From Flavobacteriaceae bacterium (lineage in GTDB: Bacteria; Bacteroidota; Bacteroidia; Flavobacteriales; Flavobacteriaceae), in the NCBI GenBank assembly GCA_021648265.1, contig JAKITD010000006.1, positions 1 to 64,000 on the forward strand: a DNA stretch of 64,000 nucleotides, given 5' to 3'. The notes below the pieces were generated by a model that worked only from the letters and a program-made list of their open reading frames with translations, was not told where the DNA came from and did not search any database. Made by a program: the position numbers and the translations under genes. This document shows positions 18,859-27,543 of this stretch, piece by piece; position 1 is the first letter of the stretch; the number at the start of each line of letters is the position of its first letter.

Positions 18859-21285
18859 TTACCTTAAAACTGCACCAAAATCTCTTTCAAAGTTTTGTTG
18901 TAGTTTCTTCATGATTTTATCAATCTGTTTGTCTGTAAGTGTCTTACGTTCGTCTTGAATGGTAAAGCTTAAAGCATACGATTTTTTTCCTTTTGGTAAT
19001 GTATCGCCTGTATAAACATCAAATAAGGTTACCTTTTTAAGTAAAGTTTTCTCTGTGTTATTAGCAGTTTCTTTTAAAGAATCAAAACTTACTGCTTCAT
19101 CAATTAATAAAGCAAGGTCACGTTTTACTTTTGGAAACTTAGGAATTGGTTTTAGTTTAAAATTTTCAATAGTGATTTCTTTTAAAATATTATCCCAATT
19201 AAAATCAGCGTATAAAGATTCTGAATCTATCCCAAATGATGAGGTAATATTCTTTTTAATGATTCCAAATTCAATTAAAATATTTCCATTTTTTGAAAAA
19301 GATAATGCTTCAGAAAACACATCATTTTTTGCTCCTTTTTCAGAATAAGAATCAATTCCTAAACGGTTTAAAATAGTAGTTATAATTCCTTTAAAGTAAA
19401 AGAAATTGCTTTTTTGAGTTTTTAAAGCCCAATTTTCTTCCGTTTTTAAACCAGAAACAATCATTGATAAATGTTTGTGTTCTTCCCGACCATTAGGGTA
19501 ATTATGGTAGGTTTTTCCGAATTCAAAAAGTTTAATATTACTTGCTTTACGGTTGCTGTTATACGCCAAAGCTTCTAAGGAGTTAAACAACATGGATTGT
19601 CGCATTACCGACAAATCGTTGCTTAACGGATTTAGCATTTCTACATTGTGTTCCGACTTTAAATAGTCAGTAAGTTCAATGTATTTAGGCGAGGTAAGTG
19701 GATTACCCATCATTTCGTGAAAACCTAAAGCTGTAAGTTGAGCTGCGGTCTTATTTTGAACTTGGTAATCTTCAATTACTTCAGTAGTAGAAATTGATGC
19801 GTTTAATTTTTCAGTAAACTTGATGTTGTTGTATCCATAAACTCGAAGAATTTCCTCAATAACATCAGCTTCACGAGTAACATCGTTTCGATAGGCGGGA
19901 ATGGTCATTCCTAAACCTGTTTCAGTAATATTATTGATTTTTATTTCTAATGATGTTAAAATTTCTTTGATGATTTCTCTCGGAATTTCTTCGCCAATAA
20001 GTTTTGTGACACTTTCAAAGTTTATGAAAACTTGATGGTCTTCGATCTTTTTTGGGTAAATATCTGTGACGTCACTAGTAATTTCGCCACCAGCAACTAC
20101 TTGAATTAAAAGTGCTGTGCGCATTAAAGCATACTCGGTTATATTTGGGTCGATTCCTCTTTCAAAACGGAAAGAAGCATCTGTATTTAAGGCGTGACGT
20201 TTCGCTGTTTTACGAATACTTACTGGGTTGAAATAGGCACTTTCAAGAAATATTTCGGTGGTAGTTTTAGAAACACCACTATCTATTCCTCCAAAAACTC
20301 CCGCAATACACATTGGTTTTTCAGCATCGCAAATCATTAAGTCATCTTCGTGTAACTCACGTTCTACACCATCTAAGGTTGTGAATTTGGTTCCCTTAGC
20401 AACGGTTTTTACATTAATTTTTTTACCTAATATTTTATTACTATCAAATGCGTGAAGTGGTTGCCCTAATTCGTGTAAAACGTAGTTTGTAGCATCAACT
20501 ACATTATTTATAGGTGCAATGCCAATTGCTTTTAACCTGTTTTGAAGCCATTGTGGAGAATCAGAAATTTTTAAGCCACTTATGGTTAAGCCACAATATC
20601 TTGGAGCTAACTCATTATTTATAACTTCTACATCAATTTTATTAAGTCTGTTTTCAACTCTAAAACTACTATTTGAAGGGGTGATTAATTCTAATAAAAT
20701 TTCTTGACGTAATAATCCTGCTTTTAAATCGCGGGCAACTCCCCAATGACTCATTGCATCTGCTCTGTTGGGAGTAAGTCCAATTTCAAAAATTTGATCG
20801 TTTTCAATTTCAAATACTTCAGAAAGGAGTGTTCCTGGAATTAAATCTTCATAAAGAACCATAATTCCATCATGACTTTTACCTAAACCTAGTTCGTCTT
20901 CGGCACAGATCATTCCGAAGCTTTCTTCACCACGGATTTTACCTTTTTTAATTTTCCAAGCTTCCCCTTTTTCATCGTATAAAGTTGTGCCAATGGTTGC
21001 AACAGGTACTTTTTGTCCTGCTGCCACATTAGGAGCTCCACAAACTATTTGCACAGTTTCATTATTTCCAATATCAACTTTAGTGACTTTTAATCGGTCT
21101 GCATTTGGGTGTTGTTTACATTCTAAAACGTGCCCTACAACAATGCCTTCTAATCCACCTTTTATGGATTCAAAGGTTTCAATGCCTTCAATTTCAAGCC
21201 CTAAATCTGTTAGTAATTCTCCTGTTTTTTCGGCATCCCAATCAATTTTAATAAATTGTTTTAACCAGTTGTATGAAATCTTCAC
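18859..21285 (-). CDS. pheT: Phenylalanine-tRNA ligase beta subunit
   Basis: The beta subunit of the (alphabeta)2 phenylalanyl-tRNA synthetase, 808 residues. It begins KISYNWLKQFI, then an EMAP-like tRNA-binding domain (about 40-150, GHVLECKQHPNADRL), the B3/B4 editing domain, the B5 domain and a C-terminal anticodon-binding FDX-ACB domain ending FERDFGAVLR. The frame is open to an ATG at 21321, but a -7 box (21310-21317) lies downstream of that ATG, and homologues start at MKISYNWL. I therefore use the GTG at 21285. The alpha-subunit gene pheS is not in the window. Confidence 0.95.
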   Translation of the reverse strand: MKISYNWLKQFIKIDWDAEKTGELLTDLGLEIEGIETFESIKGGLEGIVVGHVLECKQHPNADRLKVTKVDIGNNETVQIVCGAPNVAAGQKVPVATIGTTLYDEKGEAWKIKKGKIRGEESFGMICAEDELGLGKSHDGIMVLYEDLIPGTLLSEVFEIENDQIFEIGLTPNRADAMSHWGVARDLKAGLLRQEILLELITPSNSSFRVENRLNKIDVEVINNELAPRYCGLTISGLKISDSPQWLQNRLKAIGIAPINNVVDATNYVLHELGQPLHAFDSNKILGKKINVKTVAKGTKFTTLDGVERELHEDDLMICDAEKPMCIAGVFGGIDSGVSKTTTEIFLESAYFNPVSIRKTAKRHALNTDASFRFERGIDPNITEYALMRTALLIQVVAGGEITSDVTDIYPKKIEDHQVFINFESVTKLIGEEIPREIIKEILTSLEIKINNITETGLGMTIPAYRNDVTREADVIEEILRVYGYNNIKFTEKLNASISTTEVIEDYQVQNKTAAQLTALGFHEMMGNPLTSPKYIELTDYLKSEHNVEMLNPLSNDLSVMRQSMLFNSLEALAYNSNRKASNIKLFEFGKTYHNYPNGREEHKHLSMIVSGLKTEENWALKTQKSNFFYFKGIITTILNRLGIDSYSEKGAKNDVFSEALSFSKNGNILIEFGIIKKNITSSFGIDSESLYADFNWDNILKEITIENFKLKPIPKFPKVKRDLALLIDEAVSFDSLKETANNTEKTLLKKVTLFDVYTGDTLPKGKKSYALSFTIQDERKTLTDKQIDKIMKKLQQNFERDFGAVLR

Positions 21286-21309
21286 TTGCTTACATTTTGT
21301 TACAATCTG

Positions 21310-21317
21310 CAAAGATA
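21310..21317 (-). promoter_or_regulatory. -7 element TATCTTTG for pheT
   Basis: On the minus strand TATCTTTG lies about 25 nt before the GTG at 21285 and just downstream of the ATG at 21321, so the latter would not be in the transcript. Confidence 0.6.
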
Positions 21318-21452
21318 ACATTTAACATCTTTTATAGGAAGGATTTTTTTATTTTAAGCTGAAAGATTTTTCTAAATTTATTCGTAACTAAATTATACTG
21401 AAATAATAAAGTTAGACTAGCTTTTCGTTAGGTTTATTATTGGCTTCGTTGT

Positions 21453-21705
21453 TCACTTGAAAGATTTTAAAACTGCTTGAATATTGAGTCTATTTGGCTT
21501 TTGAAGCGCAATGATTAGTAATAAAATTCTAGCTATAATTAAAAAATAGATATTCCCCTCTTGACCAAAAGCTACAAAGCCAAGTAGTGCAGGACCTTCT
21601 AATAATACAAATTTTTAATGTAAATCCAGTCTGAAAATTGGATAGCTGTTCTAATAAGCTGTCTTTGTTTTTAAGAATTGCTTTGGACTTGTAATTTGTT
21701 GGCTT
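21453..21705 (-). pseudogene. Frameshifted remnant of a small membrane protein
   Basis: In the 450-bp gap between pheT and the PepC-like gene, the minus strand reads NKDSLLEQLSNFQTG (frame 1, from 21705). Then, after a frame change near 21606, it reads LLEGPALLGFVAF, a hydrophobic helix (IYFLIIARILLLIIAL) and LQKPNRLNIQ up to a TGA at 21453-21455. The two pieces join into the C-terminal part of a Flavobacteria membrane protein that I recall with the pattern 'YQTALIIK.ALLEGPALF...'. There is no start codon, the upstream frame is closed by a stop at about 21706, and the N-terminal half is missing. The identity is from memory only. Confidence 0.55.
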
Positions 21706-21772
21706 TTATTATTATATTAATTGTTTTCGGATATTAATAAAAGTAGTTTTTGTTGAATAAATATAAAAAAAA

Positions 21773-22894
21773 TCACATCCCCATTTTACCAGAAACATTC
21801 TTAGTCAGTCCATCTTTATGCAACGTAATGCTAATGGTTTTTAAGCGAACATAAGCCTCGCTAAAATAAACATAACCACCAAACTTGGTTCTTTTTTCAT
21901 CGGTTCCCCAACTATTTTTTACCATATAATACTTATTGCCTTTTTGGTCTTTTACAGTACCGGTAATATGCATTAAATGATCGTCGGTAGTTTTAAAGTT
22001 TTCAAATTCTTGCTGTCGAAATTCTTGAGTAACTTCCATTTCAGGGTAAATACTATGTAATGCTTTTAAATTGTTTAGTGAATTTGAAGGAATCACAGCA
22101 ACACCATCCTTGGAAGAAAATGTTTTTTCAGAAACATCACAATCAATTTCTACTGTAAATCCGTTTTCTAAAGCGTGATCTATAACTTCAACCAATTCAT
22201 CTATTGGTACATTATAAAAACTACCATTACTAAAGTTATCTGGAATATTTAAAATAAATTTACTGTAAAAAGGAGCTTGTGTAAACGAAGTAATATTTAC
22301 ATAATCATCGACATCAATTTTTACCATTTCAGCAAATTGAAGTGGGGTGTATTTTTTTCCTTCAAAAGTAAATTCAGATATATTATCACCCATATATACA
22401 TCTAAAACCGACCCAAAAGCTTCACGCCATTTTGGATCTAATTTTCTGCCAGGATTTTTAATATAAGTATCTAACATTGAAGTTAAAATAGCAACCATTT
22501 CGGCATGATTGTGGTTCGTGTTATTTCCAAATAAACCACTGTAAGCATCTACAGGAACCAATCCAAAATCACGAACACTGTTAAAAACATCGTGTGCGAG
22601 TCCACCTTCGCTAAATTGTGCTTTTCCCTGTCGCATCACATAATTTTCTGCTTTTACAGGATAGGTATTTCGTACATTATACATTTCAGAAATATCAATA
22701 CGCTTTCCAGTTAATCGTATTATTTCAGATTCAATAAAAGAAGAAGTAGAAAAACTCCAACAAGTACCTGTGTTTCCTTGGCTAATTACCGGAGTAGTAT
22801 CAATATCTATCATTTTGGTAAATTGATATTGCTCTTGTGCGTTTAAAAATAAACTACTGAATGCAATAACGAATAAGAAAAGTATTTTTTTCAT
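21773..22894 (-). CDS. C1 (papain-like) peptidase, PepC/bleomycin-hydrolase type
   Basis: A 373-residue secreted cysteine peptidase with a signal peptide (MKKILFLFVIAFSSLFLNAQ). The catalytic Cys is C45 in GNTGTCWSFST, the His is in DDHLMHITG (about 308) and the Asn in VKNSWGT (about 328), the same triad order as PepC and bleomycin hydrolase. Those enzymes are usually cytoplasmic and about 450 residues; this one is shorter and exported, so its substrates are likely envelope or external peptides. It is transcribed away from menB across a 117-bp gap. Confidence 0.87.
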   Translation of the reverse strand: MKKILFLFVIAFSSLFLNAQEQYQFTKMIDIDTTPVISQGNTGTCWSFSTSSFIESEIIRLTGKRIDISEMYNVRNTYPVKAENYVMRQGKAQFSEGGLAHDVFNSVRDFGLVPVDAYSGLFGNNTNHNHAEMVAILTSMLDTYIKNPGRKLDPKWREAFGSVLDVYMGDNISEFTFEGKKYTPLQFAEMVKIDVDDYVNITSFTQAPFYSKFILNIPDNFSNGSFYNVPIDELVEVIDHALENGFTVEIDCDVSEKTFSSKDGVAVIPSNSLNNLKALHSIYPEMEVTQEFRQQEFENFKTTDDHLMHITGTVKDQKGNKYYMVKNSWGTDEKRTKFGGYVYFSEAYVRLKTISITLHKDGLTKNVSGKMGM

Positions 22895-23011
22895 AATGTA
22901 TTAGGGATTAAAAGGAAAAAATTAGATCAATAGTATTAAAATAAAACTATTTAAGTTTATAAGTTTCCTTCCTTCGACGGAATTATTATATTTACGCTAA
23001 AATACAAAATA

Positions 23012-23851
23012 ATGAAACCTCCCAATTGGAAAACCGCAAAAATTTACACCGATATTACGTATAAAAAATGTGACGGAGTTGCACGTGTTGCTTTTAATAG
23101 ACCCGATGTTCGAAATGCCTTTCGGCCAAAAACTACTAGCGAGTTATTAGATGCATTTCACGATGCACAAGAGGACACGTCCATTGGCGTGATATTACTG
23201 TCTGCCGAAGGTCCTTCGTCTAAAGATGGTGTATATAGCTTTTGTAGTGGTGGCGATCAAAAAGCTCGTGGTCACCAAGGTTATGTAGGTGAAGATGGAT
23301 ATCACAGGCTTAATATTTTAGACCTTCAACGTATGATTCGGTTTATGCCAAAAGCTGTAATTTGTGTAGTCCCTGGCTGGGCTGTAGGAGGAGGTCACAG
23401 TCTTCACGTGGTTTGTGATCTAACCTTGGCAAGTAAAGAACATGCTATTTTTAAACAAACAGATGCCGATGTTACCAGTTTTGATGGTGGCTACGGAAGT
23501 GCCTATTTAGCCAAAATGGTGGGACAGAAAAAAGCGCGTGAAATATTTTTCCTCGGAAGAAATTACAACGCACAAGAAGCCTACGAAATGGGAATGGTCA
23601 ATGCTGTAATTCCTCATGCAGATCTTGAAAACACTGCTTTTGAATGGGCTCAAGAAATTCTTGCAAAATCACCAACTTCCATCAAAATGTTAAAATTTGC
23701 TATGAATCTAACTGACGACGGAATGGTAGGACAACAAGTTTTTGCAGGTGAAGCTACCAGATTAGCATACATGACAGATGAAGCAAAAGAAGGTCGTGAT
23801 GCATTTTTAGAAAAAAGAAAACCTAATTTCGAGAAGAAATGGCTTCCGTAA
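23012..23851 (+). CDS. menB: 1,4-dihydroxy-2-naphthoyl-CoA synthase
   Basis: Dieckmann-type cyclase of menaquinone synthesis that turns o-succinylbenzoyl-CoA into DHNA-CoA. The 279-residue crotonase-fold protein has FNRPDVRNAFRPKT, FCSGGDQKARG, the oxyanion loop GWAVGGGHSLHVVCDLTLAS and DVTSFDGGYGS, all diagnostic of MenB rather than general enoyl-CoA hydratases. It stands alone here, about 14 kb from menF/menD. It ends 15 bp from the convergent pseudouridine synthase gene. Confidence 0.95.
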   Translation: MKPPNWKTAKIYTDITYKKCDGVARVAFNRPDVRNAFRPKTTSELLDAFHDAQEDTSIGVILLSAEGPSSKDGVYSFCSGGDQKARGHQGYVGEDGYHRLNILDLQRMIRFMPKAVICVVPGWAVGGGHSLHVVCDLTLASKEHAIFKQTDADVTSFDGGYGSAYLAKMVGQKKAREIFFLGRNYNAQEAYEMGMVNAVIPHADLENTAFEWAQEILAKSPTSIKMLKFAMNLTDDGMVGQQVFAGEATRLAYMTDEAKEGRDAFLEKRKPNFEKKWLP

Positions 23852-23866
23852 TAATTAGATTATATA

Positions 23867-24565
23867 TTACAAACAAGCATCCCAAACAGCATCCTTTGGA
23901 GTTTTAGCTACAAAAACAATTTCCTCCTTTTTAACAGGATGAACAAAAGCGAGCCTTCGAGAATGTAAATGAATTCCGCCGTCTTTATTGCTTCGGTCAA
24001 AACCATACTTTAAATCTCCTTTTATAGAGCAACCAATTGCAGAAAGTTGCGAACGAATTTGATGGTGTCTTCCTGTTTTTAAATCGATTTCCAATAAAAA
24101 ATAACGATCCAGTTTTTTTAAAACACGATAGTCTAAAACTGCTTTTTTACTTTCGGGAACTTCATTTTTATGAGCGTATGATTTATTTTGCTTTGGATTC
24201 CTTTTTAAAAAATGAATCAACGTATCTGATGATTTAGGAGGGTTATTTTTAACTACTGCCCAATAAGTTTTTTCGGTTTTACGTTCCGAAAATAATTTGT
24301 TTAAACGCGATAATGCTTTGGTAGTACGAGCAAAAATTACAATTCCGCTAGTGGGTCTATCCAAGCGATGTACCACACCTAAAAACACCGCTCCGGGTTT
24401 GTTGTGTTTTTCAGAAATATATTGTTTTACTACTTCCGAAAGAGGAGTGTCACCTGTTTTGTCACCTTGCACAATATCACCCACACGCTTGTTGATAGCG
24501 ATGATATGATTGTCCTCATAGATTACTTGAAGATTATCTTTATTTGATATTATTTTTGAGGACAA
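23867..24565 (-). CDS. RluA-family RNA pseudouridine synthase
   Basis: A 232-residue pseudouridine synthase. The catalytic Asp is D69 in [12 protein letters not shown], and [18 protein letters not shown] is the other RluA hallmark. There is no S4 domain, so it is of the short RluC/RluD-catalytic type, and the target (rRNA or tRNA uridine) cannot be assigned. There is no ATG in the N-terminal part; the TTG at 24565 is the only reasonable start that keeps the first strand. It lies downstream of panB on the same strand, separated by a 15-copy heptamer repeat, which may affect its expression. Confidence 0.88.
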   Translation of the reverse strand: MSSKIISNKDNLQVIYEDNHIIAINKRVGDIVQGDKTGDTPLSEVVKQYISEKHNKPGAVFLGVVHRLDRPTSGIVIFARTTKALSRLNKLFSERKTEKTYWAVVKNNPPKSSDTLIHFLKRNPKQNKSYAHKNEVPESKKAVLDYRVLKKLDRYFLLEIDLKTGRHHQIRSQLSAIGCSIKGDLKYGFDRSNKDGGIHLHSRRLAFVHPVKKEEIVFVAKTPKDAVWDACL

Positions 24566-24600
24566 ATTTTGTTTATTTCTGTCGATTTTTTTTAATTTTG

Positions 24601-24708
24601 CCTACAGCCTACAGCCTACAGCCTACAGCCTACAGCCTACAGCCTACAGCCTACAGCCTACAGCCTACAGCCTACAGCCTACAGCCTACAGCCTACAGCC
24701 TACAGCCT
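24601..24708. repeat. Tandem heptamer repeat (CCTACAG, 15 copies)
   Basis: Fifteen exact copies of cctacag (24601-24705) plus a partial cct fill the gap between the panB stop (24710-24712) and the RluA-family start (24565). All copies are identical, which suggests recent expansion. Copy-number changes would alter the panB-rluA spacing without touching either frame. Confidence 0.97.
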
Positions 24709-24709
24709 C

Positions 24710-25528
24710 TTAATATTGTTCCTTCTCATTAGGAAAACCCCCACTCTTTACATCGTTGATATAATCTTGAAAAGCATTGGTCATTTCAGAATATAAATCA
24801 AGATAACGTCTTAAAAAACGAGGGTTGAACTCGTGTGTCATTCCTAACATATCGTGAGTAACCAACACTTGTCCGTCAACACCGCCGCCAGCACCAATAC
24901 CTATAATAGGAACGTGAAGGCTTTTGGCAACTTCTTCGGCTAATTTTGCAGGAACTTTTTCCAAAACAATTGCAAAACAACCTGCTTTTTCAAGCATTAA
25001 AGCATCTTTTTTAAGTTGTTCAGCTTCTTCTTCCTCTTTTGCTCTTACGGTATAAGTTCCGAATTTATAGATAGATTGTGGCGTAAGACCCAAATGCCCC
25101 ATTACAGGGATTCCTGCTTGTAGAATACGTTTTACAGATTCTTTTACTTCTTTTCCGCCTTCTAGCTTTACAGCATGACCACCACTTTCTTTCATAATCC
25201 GAATGGCAGAACGCAAGGCTTCTTTTGGATCACTTTGATAGGTTCCGAAGGGAAGATCTACTACAATTAAACTTCTTTCAATTCCTCGTACAACTGAGGA
25301 TGCGTGATAAATCATTTCATCTAAAGTAATAGGAAGTGTCGTTTCGTGTCCCGCCATTACGTTGGAAGCCGAATCGCCCACCAAAATCACATCGATTCCG
25401 GCATTATCTACTATTTTTGCCATGGTAAAATCGTAGGCAGTTAGCATCGATATTTTTTCGCCTCTACTTTTCATATCTACCAACGATTTGGTAGTGATAC
25501 GTTTATATTCTTTTTTAGCTGTGCTCAT
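24710..25528 (-). CDS. panB: 3-methyl-2-oxobutanoate hydroxymethyltransferase
   Basis: First committed enzyme of pantothenate synthesis: adds a hydroxymethyl group from methylene-tetrahydrofolate to 2-oxoisovalerate. The 272-residue TIM barrel shows [15 protein letters not shown], the Mg-binding [25 protein letters not shown] and HLGLTPQSI, plus [14 protein letters not shown] near the end. Complete and typical in length. Its stop codon is 2 bp from the heptamer repeat. No other pan genes are in the window. Confidence 0.95.
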   Translation of the reverse strand: MSTAKKEYKRITTKSLVDMKSRGEKISMLTAYDFTMAKIVDNAGIDVILVGDSASNVMAGHETTLPITLDEMIYHASSVVRGIERSLIVVDLPFGTYQSDPKEALRSAIRIMKESGGHAVKLEGGKEVKESVKRILQAGIPVMGHLGLTPQSIYKFGTYTVRAKEEEEAEQLKKDALMLEKAGCFAIVLEKVPAKLAEEVAKSLHVPIIGIGAGGGVDGQVLVTHDMLGMTHEFNPRFLRRYLDLYSEMTNAFQDYINDVKSGGFPNEKEQY

Positions 25529-25601
25529 ACTTGTAACAAATTGGATGGTAAATGTACTAATTTTTAAAACGCAATCCTTTAACTATTTTATATCTGCATT
25601 T

Positions 25602-27026
25602 CTAACAATCACTTAAGTTCACTTTTACAGCCAAACCACCTTCACTGGTTTCTTTGTATTTGTGATTCATATCTTTTGCGGTTTCCCACATCGTTTCAAT
25701 CACTTTGTCTAAAGGAACTTTTGCTTTTTCAGGGTCACAATCCAAAGCCATTTCACAAGCATTTATCGCCTTAATCGCCCCCATTGCGTTTCGTTCAATA
25801 CAAGGAATCTGAACCAATCCTCCAATAGGATCGCAGGTAAGTCCTAGATGATGTTCCATCGCAATTTCGCTAGCAATAAGCACTTGGTTGGGAGTTCCTC
25901 CCATTAATTCGGTTAAAGCACCAGCAGCCATTGCTGAGGAAACACCGATTTCTGCTTGACATCCTCCCATCGCTGCTGAGATTGTTGCCCCTTTTTTGAA
26001 TAGGCTACCAATTTCGCCAGCAACTAATAAAAATTGCTGAATTTTTTCAGCTCCAGCTTTATGGTTTTCAATCACCAGATAATACATTAAAACAGCAGGA
26101 ATTACTCCCGCACTTCCATTGGTTGGAGCCGTTACCACACGACCTAAAGAAGCGTTTACTTCGTTTACAGACAATGCAAAACAGGAAACCCATTTTAAGA
26201 TTTGCCGAAATTTCACTTCTGTATTTCTAATGGCTTGTGTCCATTCGTTTGTGTTGCTATATTTGGTGTCGCCAATTAAACGATTGTGCATATCAAAAGC
26301 ACGTCTGTGTACGTTTAACCCTCCTGGTAAAGTTCCTTCGGTGTGGCAACCATCGTACATCGAGGTGAGCATAACCTTCCAAATACTTTCAAACTTTTCG
26401 TTAATTTCAGTTTTAGAACGCAATGCCAATTCGTTTTGCATTACAATTTCTGAAATGCTTTTACCTTCAGTTTTACAATAGTAAAGTAACTCGGTTCCTT
26501 TTTCGATAGGAAACGGAAAATGGAAAAAAACCTCCTGTTTCTTTTTTGCGCGCACTCGTTCTTTTTTTACTACAAATCCGCCACCAATAGAATAAAAGGT
26601 TTCGGAATGTTGTGAACCGTCTTTTAGAAACGCATTAAAAGTCATTCCGTTGGGATGGAACTCTAAAAACTTTCTATGAAAGGTAATATCGTTTTCTGGC
26701 TGAAATGAGATTTCCAATTCATCGTTTAACTTTAAGGTTTGTTTGTTTTTAATTTTTGAAATTATAGTTTCAATTTTTTCAGTAGGAAAAGTAACTGCAT
26801 CAAAACCCGAAAGTCCTAATAAAAGAGCAATGTCGGTTGCGTGCCCTTTTCCTGTTAAGGAAAGCGAACCGTATAAATCTACCGAGACTTGCATTACTTG
26901 ATTAAAAATATTTTTGGTTTTCAACTCTTCAATCCAGCGTCCAGCAGCGCGCCACGGACCTAAAGTGTGGGAACTCGAAGGGCCAACACCAATCTTTAAC
27001 ATGTCGAAAACACTAATACTTTCCAT
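25602..27026 (-). CDS. sdaA: L-serine ammonia-lyase (single-chain, iron-sulfur)
   Basis: Deaminates L-serine to pyruvate using an oxygen-sensitive [4Fe-4S] cluster. The 474-residue single chain carries the beta-type domain first (VGPSSSHTLGPWRAAGRW) and the alpha-type catalytic domain after about residue 170 (GGCQAEIGVSSAMAAGAL, GLTCDPIGGLVQIPC), with the cluster cysteines in those loops. The order and length match SdaA of proteobacterial type. Transcribed from a TACATTTG box at 27045-27052. Confidence 0.95.
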   Translation of the reverse strand: MESISVFDMLKIGVGPSSSHTLGPWRAAGRWIEELKTKNIFNQVMQVSVDLYGSLSLTGKGHATDIALLLGLSGFDAVTFPTEKIETIISKIKNKQTLKLNDELEISFQPENDITFHRKFLEFHPNGMTFNAFLKDGSQHSETFYSIGGGFVVKKERVRAKKKQEVFFHFPFPIEKGTELLYYCKTEGKSISEIVMQNELALRSKTEINEKFESIWKVMLTSMYDGCHTEGTLPGGLNVHRRAFDMHNRLIGDTKYSNTNEWTQAIRNTEVKFRQILKWVSCFALSVNEVNASLGRVVTAPTNGSAGVIPAVLMYYLVIENHKAGAEKIQQFLLVAGEIGSLFKKGATISAAMGGCQAEIGVSSAMAAGALTELMGGTPNQVLIASEIAMEHHLGLTCDPIGGLVQIPCIERNAMGAIKAINACEMALDCDPEKAKVPLDKVIETMWETAKDMNHKYKETSEGGLAVKVNLSDC

Positions 27027-27044
27027 GATCTTTTTACAAGGTCA

Positions 27045-27052
27045 CAAATGTA
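27045..27052 (-). promoter_or_regulatory. -7 element TACATTTG for sdaA
   Basis: On the minus strand TACATTTG fits TAnnTTTG and lies 19 nt before the sdaA ATG. Confidence 0.55.
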
Positions 27053-27149
27053 GAATTATTCTGTGATATCGAGATTTTATTTTATTGAAAAGAAATGGGT
27101 GATGAGTATAAAAAACTTATCAACAAAACAGAAATAATCCAAAATAAAA

Positions 27150-27186
27150 TGGAAATATTCCATATTTTTGAACTGTGGAAATATTC
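27150..27186 (+). promoter_or_regulatory. Repeated TGGAAATATTC, candidate operator of umuDC
   Basis: tggaaatattc occurs at 27150-27160 and again at 27176-27186, 26 bp apart. The first copy extends to ggaa-ata-ttcc, a small inverted repeat; the second overlaps the GTG start of the UmuD-like gene. Paired copies at this spot suggest a regulator site. The regulator is unknown. Confidence 0.4.
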
Positions 27187-27543
27187 AATTCAGGAAAACT
27201 CAATAAGGTGAAAAACAGGCACGCTCCCGAAGTGTCCAAACAAACAGGCTTTCCAAGTCCTGCCACGCATTACGCAGAACCGAGTATCGATTTACACAAG
27301 GAGTTAATCAACAATAGGGATGCGACTTTTTTTGTTCGGATTGATGGCGACGAACTTTCAGAATTTAATATTTTAGATAAGGATGTTTTATTGATAGACC
27401 GTTCCTTAAAACCTAAAAAAAATGACTTGGTATTGGTGGTGATGGAAGGAGAGTTTCGAGTTATTAAATTCCCAGAATCACCTTTAGAAACCGAATTTTT
27501 CCTTTGGGGATTAATCAGTTATATAATCCATTACGCCCGATGA
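27175..27543 (+). CDS. umuD: UmuD-like S24 protein lacking the catalytic dyad
   Basis: A 122-residue homologue of UmuD, the DNA polymerase V accessory subunit; [20 protein letters not shown] matches the UmuD/LexA pattern after the cleavage site. Compared by eye with E. coli UmuD, the numbering falls in register: the cleavage-site Cys24 is Thr (TG), catalytic Ser60 is Glu (GDEL instead of GDSM), and catalytic Lys97 is Ile (RVIKF). The segment between the Lys region and the last strand is also about 15-20 residues shorter. Self-cleavage is therefore not expected. It starts at a GTG and its TGA overlaps the umuC ATG by 4 bases (ATGA), so the two proteins are translated together. Confidence 0.78.
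   Translation: MEIFNSGKLNKVKNRHAPEVSKQTGFPSPATHYAEPSIDLHKELINNRDATFFVRIDGDELSEFNILDKDVLLIDRSLKPKKNDLVLVVMEGEFRVIKFPESPLETEFFLWGLISYIIHYAR

Noticed and set aside
24544-24732. Small plus-strand open frame reading YSLQPTA repeats
   Set aside because: It is created by the heptamer repeat, which keeps a 21-bp reading period open. It has no homology or start context.
27175-27543. LexA instead of UmuD
   Set aside because: There is no N-terminal winged-helix DNA-binding domain, the length fits UmuD, and the gene overlaps umuC.
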